DNA from: Sarocladium kiliense
Taxonomy: Eukaryota; Ascomycota; Sordariomycetes; Hypocreales; Sarocladiaceae
NCBI GenBank assembly: GCA_030734395.1
Contig: JAUZTG010000041.1
Coordinates: forward strand, 1,984,001-2,048,000
Reading direction: 5' to 3'
DNA length: 64,000 nucleotides
Below, piece by piece: positions 21,701 to 31,005 of the stretch. Within the stretch, counting starts at the first letter, position 1. The number at the start of each line of letters is the position of its first letter. The notes below the pieces were generated by a model, which was given only the letters and a program-made list of their open reading frames with translations, was not told the origin of the DNA and searched no databases. The position numbers were made by a program, and so were the translations under genes.

Positions 21701-22282
21701 ATGAGAGAAGCGTCGCGAGTGTACTTCATCAATCCTGTGCTCAATCCCCAGGTCGAAGCTCAGGCCATTGGGCGTGTCCGCCGCATTCACCAGAAGAAAC
21801 CGGTATACGTTGAAACGCTGGTCCTGAAGGATAGCATCGACGAGGTCATCCTCGATCGCAAGGAGCACATGACGCAAGCGGAGCATCGACAGGTCAAGTC
21901 TATACTGGATATTCGGCCAATTTACAACTGGATTAAAAACACAAAGGTATCACCGCTGCCATCTGCCGGAGGACCTGATGCCTCCCAAATGGCGCCCCTG
22001 CGGACACCACACAACGTGTTCGGAAGGGGCTTTGGCCAGCGTTCTCACCCAGACGAGGGACTCGTGCTCGACGACTCACCGCAACGCGGGGCAGGACCTT
22101 CGACTCCCTTTGTCGGGACTGGCTTTAGCCCAACAAAAGTGGCGGGATCCAAAAGAAACCACGACGATGATGCAGGACCTGTCTCAGCCAGCGAAGGGCA
22201 TGTCTTGTCGGCTCCAGTGCAAGAGCTCGCAGAGCGACCAGCCAGAAGGGTACGCTTCGCAGGTGGTAGTGATGATGATTAG
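18717..22282 (+). CDS. SNF2/Rad5-like family ATPase without RING finger
   Basis: Predicted nuclear DNA translocase of the SNF2 superfamily; target unknown. Three exons: 18717-21464, 21517-21608 and 21658-22282, 1154 residues. Motif I is AEEMGLGKT near residue 268, motif Ia-like VIVPNNLIAQWKQEI follows a 70-residue insertion, motif II is DEGH (rather than DEAH) near 472, and motif III is WIVTGTPSHG. Helicase C begins after intron 1: LIYAKGLSTERRAQYVNTF, VLLMDLSQAAFGLDM, then motif VI QAIGRVRRIHQ near 981. No C3HC4 RING lies between the two lobes, unlike true Rad5. The C-terminus is disordered and ends in RRVRFAGGSDDD. Introns are 52 and 49 nt and in phase. Confidence 0.88.
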
Positions 22283-22467
22283 GCCTTGCGAGCGTCCGAC
22301 TCGCACATCACCAGAGGTGTCACTGTGCTGGGGCAATAGTTTGGCGCTTCTGTGGACTTTTGTTAGATTTTGGTGTCAGGGAGCATACGGATTTATTGTA
22401 ACTTCAGCGGGTTTCTTGGTTATGAATCCGCCACATTGTGACGGCTTTGTGATTCTTCACTGCTTTT

Positions 22468-23535
22468 TCAATTGAATGTAACATCTCCGAAGGTGTGGGA
22501 GCCACCGTTGATGACATATCCTTTTCCCTGGGTGATGTTCGTCGCACCCCCGAGCATCGATCCCTGATCATGAGTCTGCCTGCTCTGCTCAGCGCTCTGC
22601 ACTATCGGATTCGACCCGGCGGCCTCCTCCTCAACGACTACTGGATCCAAATTCTCCAGAAGCTCCTTCGCATATGCCGCAGCTGCAGCAGCCGCGTAAT
22701 TTTGCCAGACCTTGTTCTTATGCGCGTCGGCATAGTCACAGATACCCCGAATGACAAAACAAGCAGTCGTCGTTGCAACACCTGCGGCTTCCATCTCGAA
22801 ACACAGGACGTCTCCTTCCTGCGCCAACCTGTCCACGAACTTCTTCTGGCTCTCAGAGCTCTTCACCACGGTGTCGCCAGTCGCAATCAACCCGTAGTGG
22901 ATCTTCGGTCGGTCAGGACGCTTGCGAGGGGGTCGTGATACGGCCTCATCTGCGACAAAGACAACGTCTGTATCGGCGGCTGGTCGTTGGAACTCATCTT
23001 CATCGTCATCCATGTTCTTGATGTGTTCGGCGAGCCGGCTTGGCAGGCTAGTGTCCATGCGCATCGTTGTGGCAATCGACCGCAGCAACGGTGGTGACGG
23101 AGTCAAGAAGCCTTTCCGCTCGAAACCGTTCTCAGTCTCACGTCCTAGGTCATACTCAACGATTCCATGTCCTGTCTTGTTGGATGGCATGCCAACGACG
23201 ATGTCGCCGAGACGGAGATCCCTCTCTAGGATGACTTTCTTGTCCCGACCAGCGACGCCACCCCCAATGCCAACGAGCAGGACCGTCTTGATCTCTGGGA
23301 ATGTGCGCAGGAGGTTCGTGGAAGTGTTGCTTGCTGCTGTATTGCCCGTCGTGCCCGGCAAACAGACCAAAACTACGTTATGGCCCGCGAGTCTGCCCAA
23401 TTTGTAGGAGTTGTTGTCTCCCGGCTGGGCACGCAACCGAGGGTGCGGCTCATCCAGCATACCAAGACATGCCGCCGTCTCAAACCAAAGAGCAGAGACT
23501 ATGGCGACTGTGTAGTCCTTATGGGCTCTTGTCAT
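22468..23535 (-). CDS. Stand-alone nucleoside-phosphorylase (PNP_UDP) effector-type protein with amyloid-like tail
   Basis: 355 residues, single exon, ATG at 23535. Residues about 9-300 form the purine/uridine phosphorylase-like domain commonly fused to the N-terminus of fungal NLR proteins: TVAIVSALWFETAACLGMLD, NSYKLGRLAGHNVVLVCLPG, a VLLVGIGGGV phosphate-loop region, LGDIVVGMPS, CFEMEAAGV and RGICDYADAHKN with its catalytic-type Asp. Here there is no NACHT; instead the chain ends, after a Gln/Glu/Ser linker, in about 29 Gly/Asn/Thr-rich residues with alternating hydrophobics. Related bacterial antiviral enzymes hydrolyse ATP or other nucleotides; whether this one does is unknown. It is divergent from the NACHT-ankyrin locus 777 bp away and convergent with the SNF2 gene. 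Confidence 0.85.
   Translation of the reverse strand: MTRAHKDYTVAIVSALWFETAACLGMLDEPHPRLRAQPGDNNSYKLGRLAGHNVVLVCLPGTTGNTAASNTSTNLLRTFPEIKTVLLVGIGGGVAGRDKKVILERDLRLGDIVVGMPSNKTGHGIVEYDLGRETENGFERKGFLTPSPPLLRSIATTMRMDTSLPSRLAEHIKNMDDDEDEFQRPAADTDVVFVADEAVSRPPRKRPDRPKIHYGLIATGDTVVKSSESQKKFVDRLAQEGDVLCFEMEAAGVATTTACFVIRGICDYADAHKNKVWQNYAAAAAAAYAKELLENLDPVVVEEEAAGSNPIVQSAEQSRQTHDQGSMLGGATNITQGKGYVINGGSHTFGDVTFN
22471..22557 (-). other. Putative amyloid signalling motif at C-terminus of PNP effector
   Basis: The last 29 residues are Gly/Asn-rich and show NITQGKGYVI followed by NGGSHTFGDVTFN: a G-x-G-[hydrophobic]-V pattern, a central NGG turn and an FGD-hydrophobic pattern. This is the layout of fungal HET-s-like or related beta-solenoid motifs found at the C-terminus of effectors encoded next to NLR genes. 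Identification is by eye only. Confidence 0.45.
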
Positions 23536-24312
23536 CTTGTTCTCGATAGCAAACCACGCTAGGCCTTGGGCTGATTCTCAGAGGTCGCCTAGTTACAGGA
23601 GGCAACGACAAATGTTGGCACAGGCAACCGATGCGTGTTTCCTTGATACGCAGCAAACCAGACAACTCAGCCGCATATACCTCCTCCGTCTCCGCCAAGC
23701 CATAGAGTCGGATATGCCAGCCTTGCCACGTCACCTTGCCCCGCTGCTGCTATGCAGCAGAATGGAGGGGGTTGCCGCATCTGGTTATCGAGGTGGTAAC
23801 AGATCATCCTGAATACTCAGAGACTTCGGCACTGCTCAAAATCGAGAATCTGGACTGCGCCTCCTGCGCCTCGACAAAAAGCTGTACTTCTTTGTCCAGC
23901 CGTGTCTCCAAAGGCCATCTCAATCAAGAACCCCGCTAACAATCGAATTCCCGGCTCCTCTTGTCGTGAGTGGTTAAAGATCAGGCTCGGGGATGTGGCG
24001 ACCTGCATGACCAGGGTTCCCATGGCGAATTGACCAAATAGGATGTCAAATGATCTGACGCAGGTACTAGGTTTTCTCGCCCAGCTGAGACCCCCGCGCC
24101 TGTCACCGCAAACCACGTCCTAGGGTATCCATCTCTCCTCTGAAGCATCTGAAGCTCTACTACTCCCTGGCGTCCATTCAAGGCGACGGCCTGTGTGTTG
24201 CCGCAGTGCCGGAACCGAATGCATTCAGCCCCAAATTTCACCAATGATCTAATAAGAGAGACTGTGCTACTTTGCCCGGCCGGCTCAAGTCTCCAGCCAC
24301 CTGTCAGGGGGG
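23536..24312. other. Divergent region between PNP effector and NACHT-ankyrin locus
   Basis: 777 bases containing both promoters if both genes are expressed. The receptor frame is closed by TAA at 24253-24255 upstream of its first ATG. Short frames on both strands show no effector domain that I recognise. A decayed N-terminal exon of the receptor could lie here but cannot be shown. Confidence 0.5.
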
Positions 24313-27022
24313 ATGGCTACAGCTATTGAGCAAGGCAGCGGCATTGTCGCCCCAAATGCAACCCTTAACATCGACGATGAACACTCGGGCACATGCCAGT
24401 GGCTGCTTGAGACGCCTCAGTGGCTGCAATGGCAAGACAGTCTTGACCAGCTTGATATCCCACGATTGCTCTGGCTGAAGGGCAAGGCTGGGACTGGAAA
24501 GTCGACAGTCATCAAGTATGCGTCAGAGCGCGGATACAGGCCAGTGGAAGGCGAAATCATTTTGATACATTTCTTCAATGCTCGTGGGACAGATCTCGAA
24601 CGGTCTGCAGAAGGGATGTATCGAATGATTCTCACCCAGCTACTTGCCAAGTGGCCGAGATATGTTCAGCTTGACGAAAGCACCCGACGATTTCAACCAC
24701 CAGCAGGAAGCGACTGGCAACTTGGCAGACTGACGGCACTTATGAGAATCATCCTCCTAGGATTCAGGGACCGGCCTATCACTTGCTTCGTAGATGCGCT
24801 GGATGAATGTGACCAAGGCCAGGTTCGAGCCATGATCACGACCTTCCGTGGTTTCATCGAAAGACGCGGCCAGCAAGCAGGCAACTTCCGAGTCTGCTTT
24901 GCTAGCAGATACTATCCGCATATATCAGTTCCAGAAGGAAAGTCTCGAACTGCCTATTGAGAAACAGGAGGGCCACAAAGCAGACATCACCAGTTTTATA
25001 GGAGAGTCTCTCGTAATCCATGACCCGACGTTGGCTCGGATCGTGCAAGAGAATGTTCGAGATAAGGCTCAGGGTGTATTCCTATGGTGCACCCTAGTTA
25101 TTGGGATGCTAAACGAGAAGCACGACCAGGGTCAGTTAAACAATCAGGAGGAGGCACGGAGCATATTGGATCATTTGCCAGGCGAGTTGCTAAGTCTCTA
25201 TCAAAACATTCTGGGTCTCAACGAAGGCGACTCTGCTAGACCCGACGCAAGAACTGTCACATGTCTGCAGTGGGTGCTATTCGCTGAACGTCAGCTCAAC
25301 CCGATGCAAACATGGCACGCGATCCAGTTGGGAGAGGCAATGGATGGACGTCCAGCCCACGATTATAGGCAGGCGCTTCCTTCACAGGACGATGCGATAC
25401 GTTTTATTACACATACTTCCCGCGGCTTGGTAGAAGTCGCTACCATGTCCAACGGCCGTAAGCAGGTCCAGGTGGTTCACGAATCTGTGCGCGACTATCT
25501 GAATAAGAAGTCGGGCCTCGTCAAACTCATCACCCTTGGTCTCAATATGTCCGAGACTGTTGCCGATCCAGAAGCCTATAGCTTCGAGAGATTGAAGAGG
25601 ATTTGCCTGCACGAACATTTCGTTCACGCGGCCGCGATCGCGTCTGAGCACCACGACGCAAGCCACTTCAGAGCAAAGTGCCCGCTCTACATCGGTGCCA
25701 TTAAGGAAGGCCTGCGCTATGCAGAGGCGGCTGCCAAGGCGGGTCGTGAGCAATCAGACTCGCTGGCTTTCATGAGGAAGAGGTGGGTGATCCCTCAAAG
25801 GTGGCCATTTGGGCTGCATATCAAAGCGACTCTCCTGATGGCCCTTATTACATTCGATTTGCCCACACTAGTAAGGGATCACTATCGACAGCTTGTCAAG
25901 GAGGAGCCCATCACAATTTCCCGGGCATTTCTTCACCTAACAGCGCGACATGGCGGTGAGTCTGGGATGACTGCCTTATGGGCCTGGGTGGAGGAGCATT
26001 GGCAGTCTCAGAGTTCTGGTATCAGACGTGATGGTCTTGAGCAGGTGGCCGGCACAATTCATTGGCAGAACCTACAACTGAATTGGCGAGGAAGTCAAAT
26101 GACTTGGCTGTTCCGCTTAGGCCTCTGGAGCGCAGCCCTGGGCACATTCTTTCTCATCGCATTGGTCTCAGACGAGCATCTTGACCAAATGTGGGAAGCC
26201 GCTCAGGCCGACGGATTAGGTCAAGTTCTTCTGTTTGTGTTGGAAAAGGGCGTGGCCCCCAAAGTGGTTCTGGAAGACAAGATTGGACCATTAGAATGGG
26301 CCGCCGCTCATGGACATGTCAAGCTTGCCGAACTGCTGTTACAGGATCCCGATACCTCAGTGAACTCAACAGCCAGTGGTGAGACGGCTCTGCATAGGGC
26401 CCTCGAGCGCGACCAAGATGAAATGACTAGGTTCTTGCTCTAAAGGCAGGATATCGACGTTACGATCCCATCCGGCATCAGCGACTTCGTCCCACTACGA
26501 GTTGCTTGCCAACGTGGGGATATGTTAGCCGTGAGTCTGCTGCTCGAAAGGCCAGAAATCAGCGTGAATACCCCCGACTTGTATGGAGAGACACCACTGA
26601 TACAGGCGATCTGGTCAGAGCGTGCACCCGTTGTTCAGCAGCTGCTCGATACCAAACTTGTTGATCTGACAGTTAGCGACAAGAATGGCTGGACACCACT
26701 CCATCACGCTGCTCGCCAGGGCAACGTGCAGATCGCCTCACTTTTATGCGACTACGGGGATTTAAACTTACTTAGCATTCGAGACCATGATGACTACACT
26801 CCTCAAGGTGTAGCTCGGCGGGAATTGGACGTAATATGGGGGCGTAATGTCCCGGACTTGGACGAAGTTCAACGGTACATACGGATGGTTCGTCTTCTTG
26901 AACCAAGAGCTGTGGGAGAGGGGTCAGAGGGAGGAGAGGAGGAGGATGAGCAGGAAGAGGAAGAGGAAGAGGAAGAGGAGGAAGAGGAAGAAGAGGAAGA
27001 TTCGGGTTTGTATGTTCTCTAA
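24313..27022 (+). pseudogene. NACHT-ankyrin NLR-like receptor gene, apparently broken (frameshift and in-frame stop)
   Basis: Fungal NLR-type STAND ATPase, the class behind heterokaryon incompatibility and proposed innate immunity. Segment 1 (24313-24960) has a short N-terminus, the pre-NACHT signature GTCQWLL, Walker A KGKAGTGKST and Walker B ITCFVDALDECD, up to CFASRYYPHISVPEG. Homologous sequence then continues in the +1 frame from about 24940 (EGHKADITSFI, VFLWCTLVIGMLNE, winged-helix-like HESVRDYL) to a TAA at 26441-26443 inside an ankyrin repeat. The same frame resumes at once with more ankyrin repeats (GETPLIQAI, NGWTPLHHAARQGN) and ends in a polyGlu tract, stop at 27022. No intron with plausible ends removes either lesion. 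There is no recognisable N-terminal effector domain. Sequencing error or recoding is possible but less likely given two lesions. Confidence 0.78.
26952..27000 (+). repeat. GAG/GAA repeat encoding polyglutamate
   Basis: A run of GAA/GAG codons near the 3' end of the ankyrin segment, encoding an acidic tail of about 16 consecutive Glu. Confidence 0.9.
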
Positions 27023-27339
27023 CACTTTGACGACTTGGGACACTAGTTATCCAGAATCGTGTGGACTACTCTTTGCAAAGGTCGTTACGCAGCTGCCGTG
27101 TATAGAGAGGGCAACCAACAGTCATGCCAAGAATAAGGCTCTGCAGACCGGCTGGACATGATCCCCGGAATTTTAGTGAATTCTCATCTTTGCTCCATAA
27201 GGTCTATATTTAGCATCTGATTTATCCCAATGCTCACGTCCTCCGTCTCATCACGCCATTACGCGGGGTGGGGGTATGACTCTTGTTACGTTCGGCGCAG
27301 AAGCCTGCACCGTCATGTTTGCCGGCTCGTGAGTGAGAC
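27023..27339. other. Convergent intergenic region
   Basis: 317 bases between the receptor locus and the 3' end of the DEAD-box gene. AT-richer than its flanks; no gene is seen. Confidence 0.6.
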
Positions 27340-29082
27340 TCAACCACGGTTGTTTGGACGAGGGCGCCCTCGACCACCACCACCACCCTGCCCACGTCCT
27401 TGGCCTTGACCTTGAGCCTGCCCATCGGTATTCCTGTTCTGTGGTGGCCTACCGCCTCCACCTCTTCCAACCTTGGGCACACCAGGCACGACTCTCAAGC
27501 CCCTGACACCTTTCAGGCCCATCTTCCCAACAACATTCTTCTCAATCGCCGGTGTCTCAGGCGCCTGCAGGCCCTCGCTTGCGAAGGTATTGCCCTCCCT
27601 AACCAGCTCCTCTGCACTCCACTTCATCGGCTTCAGGAAGGACTTGTAGTATCCCAGCCAAGCTTTGTACGTCTTTGCCATGAGCTCCTCGTCCATGGAA
27701 GCAGCGATGGTGGTTACCTCCGCAGCGGCGCTGAAGTTGGGCTCTTGGATCTGGAACTTGATATCCTTGAGAGTCCACTTCGGGAACCACGACTCAGCTT
27801 CGGCGACAATGAAGATGCCGCGTCCGCCGGCACCAGCACGAGCTGTGCGGCCCAGACGGTGGATGTAAGACTCCTTGTCGGCGGGGAGACCGACCTGGAA
27901 GACGCTGGTCACGTCGGGAAAGTCCATGCCTCGAGCAATCACATCTGTTGTGCAGAGAACAGCGGCCTTCGCAAAGCGGAACTCGTCTGTAACCTTTGTG
28001 CGCTTCGACTGGCTGATACGTGAGTGAAGTACTGAGACTGAGGGGATATCAGAAAGGGCGGAGAGGATGAGTCCGTAGAAATCGGCGAGGGCAGCGGTGG
28101 GGGCGAAGATGATAGCCTTGAAGGCAGGGTTGCCCTCGGAGGCAGCAACGACCTTCATCTCATCGCGTACAGCGCCAACCATGGCTGCTGCGGTGAGAGA
28201 GAAGGACGGGGCAGTGATGAGGACTTGAGGGACTCGCTCGTGTGTGTTGACCTCGCCCTCAGGGATGGTGGAAATGAACTTGTAGCCAGGCGCAAGAACG
28301 ATGCCGGCGACTTCTTGGACACGAGGCGGGATGGTAGCGGAAAAGAGCATGCCTTGGCGATTGCTCTGTTCCTTGTTAGGAAGACCGGCAACGATCTTCT
28401 TCAGGTCAGGCATGAAGCCCATGTCCAGCAGTCGATCAGCCTCGTCCAGTACCAAGGTGTCAACATGACGGAACAGTTTTTCCATCGTGCCATCGTTCAT
28501 GTGATCCAGAAGTCTTCCAGGTGTAGCGATAAGCACGTCACATCCGCGTGCAAGGCGTGATGTTTCAGAGTTCTTGTTGGTACCTCCGATAGTAACACAG
28601 ACCTTGTACTCTGCGAACCTCTGGAGGACTCTCTTCGCTTCCCTCTCGATCTGCATGGCAAGCTCGCGCGTGGGCGACACGACAAGAATAGAGACGCCGC
28701 GAGCAATCTTTTGTCTGTTCTGGGTGAGCATGTTCTGGATGGCGGGTAGAAGGAAAGCCATAGTCTTGCCAGTACCAGTCTTGGCCTGCACGAGACAGTC
28801 GCTGCGGTTCGGGGGAAGAAGTTCCTCAAGAGTGGCAGCCTGGACAGGCATCATATGATCAAAGCCAAGATCTTCTGTGATGGTCTGAATGATTGTGGGA
28901 TGAACGATGTTCTTGCCGGTGAGATCAGAGAAACGAGGAGTATCCTCTGGCACCGGCACGGTCAGGGGCGGCGTGGAAGTCCCGGCTGCAGGTTCATCTC
29001 TGACTTGAGGCTGCTGATGAGGAGGTCCTTGTTGGCCTGACCTCTGGTTGAGGCGGCGAGAGCCTCTGACAGCCTTCCCCAT
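27340..29082 (-). CDS. MSS116: DEAD-box RNA helicase, MSS116/CYT-19-like
   Basis: ATP-dependent RNA chaperone; relatives assist group I/II intron folding and expression in mitochondria. 580 residues from the ATG at 29082, which sits in the context GCCACCATGG. Q motif GFDHMMPVQAA, motif I QAKTGTGKT near residues 98-106, PTRELAM, TPGRLLDH, DEAD in LVLDEADRLLDMGF near 211, SAT in LFSATIPP, TDVIARGMDFPDV, and HRLGRTARAG are all present. An Mss116-type C-terminal extension follows (EELMAKTYKAWLGYYKS), then a basic RG/Gly-rich tail. The frame is open without an ATG up to 29145. The N-terminus (MGKAVRGSRRLNQRS) is basic but not a classic presequence, so an upstream exon with a better leader is possible. 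Confidence 0.9.
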   Translation of the reverse strand: MGKAVRGSRRLNQRSGQQGPPHQQPQVRDEPAAGTSTPPLTVPVPEDTPRFSDLTGKNIVHPTIIQTITEDLGFDHMMPVQAATLEELLPPNRSDCLVQAKTGTGKTMAFLLPAIQNMLTQNRQKIARGVSILVVSPTRELAMQIEREAKRVLQRFAEYKVCVTIGGTNKNSETSRLARGCDVLIATPGRLLDHMNDGTMEKLFRHVDTLVLDEADRLLDMGFMPDLKKIVAGLPNKEQSNRQGMLFSATIPPRVQEVAGIVLAPGYKFISTIPEGEVNTHERVPQVLITAPSFSLTAAAMVGAVRDEMKVVAASEGNPAFKAIIFAPTAALADFYGLILSALSDIPSVSVLHSRISQSKRTKVTDEFRFAKAAVLCTTDVIARGMDFPDVTSVFQVGLPADKESYIHRLGRTARAGAGGRGIFIVAEAESWFPKWTLKDIKFQIQEPNFSAAAEVTTIAASMDEELMAKTYKAWLGYYKSFLKPMKWSAEELVREGNTFASEGLQAPETPAIEKNVVGKMGLKGVRGLRVVPGVPKVGRGGGGRPPQNRNTDGQAQGQGQGRGQGGGGGRGRPRPNNRG

Positions 29083-31005
29083 GGTGGCTGCGAAGGGTTG
29101 GTTGAGATGATATCGAGGCTGCCTGGTGATCTGCGATGCAAACAAGAGCTGAGAGTAGAACTAGGAAGTTTTCCAAGAATACCAGCTTTCGGATTTTGGA
29201 AAAGACTTTCTTGATAAGGAATGAAATCTCGAGACTTGCGGAAGGCCTGGTATTCGATGCGACGACGTGGCGACTCTGCTGTGTGTCTTTGTGAAACGGT
29301 GAAATCTCAGATGCTCTCTCAAAGAAAGTCGTCGGTTTGGCGCAGGACCAGATGCAGGGACGTGATGATGCCGAAAGGGGACTAGCGCGCTGAAATTCGA
29401 GGGTTGGGGTTGGGGTCACGGGCCCGTAGTTGGCAGTGGCTGTTCTCTTGTCCCTCATGGGAGACTTCACCAGTCTGATGCATCATCAACATCAGGAGCC
29501 ACGTGCTAGTCATCGTCTTATTCGCCTAGCCGTAGTCATGGTCCCACCTTGAACTCAACTGCACACTTCTGATCCTCAGCCAGAAGCACCTCGCGATTGT
29601 AGACGTGCTGTGAAGACATTTGGCCTATGTTGGCGTGGTCGCCACCCAAGGACGGTAGTTGTGCTGACTTGCATTGCCGCACTTGCGCGGTCCTAAAATA
29701 GAGCAGAGTACAAAGAAACGAAGGCTGGGACGAACCGGCCATTTTTCTGGTGTGGAGGCGGCATGCAGACTTGTAAACAGAGCAACCCTTTCCGATCTCT
29801 CGGAGGGTCGCTGGCGGAGTAAGTGCTGCGAGAAGTGGCTCAGTTCTCAAGCATAGTCCTTGGCAGGCAAGGCGCTAAGATGCTACTAAACTTTTCGAAT
29901 CAAGTTTTCACAATCGGGTCAAGAAGGAATGGGAGTCAGATTGTTAGACGTGCGTGTGGGCTGTGGATGTAAGATGCAAAGGCTTGGAGGGAGCTTACAC
30001 ATCGCGTCTCCCTTGGTACCAAACCAAGGTTGAGAAGGGAGGTTCGGAAGGGAAGGCAATGCGCCCGAGATTAGTATAGTGAAGCACAGATCACGGACTC
30101 GATTGAGCTTAACATCGATAATATCGTTCCATTTGATGCGGTACTCGGCACCGTTTCCAAGAGGGCGTGAGAAGGAAGCTTCCCTGACAATGTAACCATC
30201 ATCCATGATCCAATATGGTAAGTTGTTATGCAGAACACTGTATCATGAGAGCGACAGTACTGCTCACAAACATCAGCATCAACAGGGGGCCCTGCCACTG
30301 TTGACAATGTGAGCTGGAGCAAAGCAGTGTCAACCAACCATTCGTGATTCCACGTGACCTCATCACAGTTGTGTAACGCCAGCACCAGCAGCCCTAAACA
30401 CTAAACAACTCGAGGCACGTAGCCGCCCAGTGACAGGCTCCAGAAGCAAAGAGGCAACATCCCGGACAACCACCATCAGCGGCGGTGCCAATCGTCCGAT
30501 CGAGGCATCGGTGCTACAGTATTAGTAGGCGCGATTCCAAGACCCACGATGATGTGGTGCAATGCGATGCACTGGCCAAGGGTGTGCCGGGTTGATTCCC
30601 TCCCCCTCCATCCTTGCTCAGCTCTCGGCTCTCGTTTCATAGAGGGGCCGTGCCGCGTGTTGCCTTGGAAGAGCAAACCCAGAGACAAGCTTTGACCAGA
30701 GGTGAGCTACTTTACAGGAGGTCATGCGCGCCATGGTGTGTGCTTTGCTTTGCTGCGCTGTGCTGAGTGTGTGTGTGTATGTATAATGGATGGTGGCTGA
30801 CGACAAGCTGAGCCTCACAGCTCATCAGTTCTCCGCAGCTTGCTCCATTCTCCCCAGCCAGCGAGTCGAACAGCCACGTCCGAGACACCGACTGACACTT
30901 ACTGATCCTAACTCTCTTTCTTTTCTTTTCCCTTTTTCTCTGGCTAAGCTGGCCCCGATGCCACGACCTCTTCCGACCTCATTTCTCCCATAACCCGTCG
31001 TCACC
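29083..31005. other. Gene-poor intergenic region, 1.9 kb
   Basis: Between two divergent genes. It includes the DEAD-box 5' leader, scattered short frames (the longest about 150 codons, overlapping the DEAD-box 5' end) and, from about 30840, a pyrimidine-rich segment typical of the leader of the F-box gene. A TG microsatellite is at about 30767-30780. Two overlapping minus-strand frames at 29919-30385 were considered and not called. Confidence 0.5.

Noticed and set aside
23736..23939. Small plus-strand frame upstream of the receptor, as a decayed effector exon
   Set aside because: No similarity I can recognise to HeLo, Goodbye or other NLR N-terminal domains.
29919..30385. Overlapping minus-strand frames (95 and 104 codons)
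   Set aside because: No domain, no clear splice connection and unremarkable composition; insufficient to call a gene.
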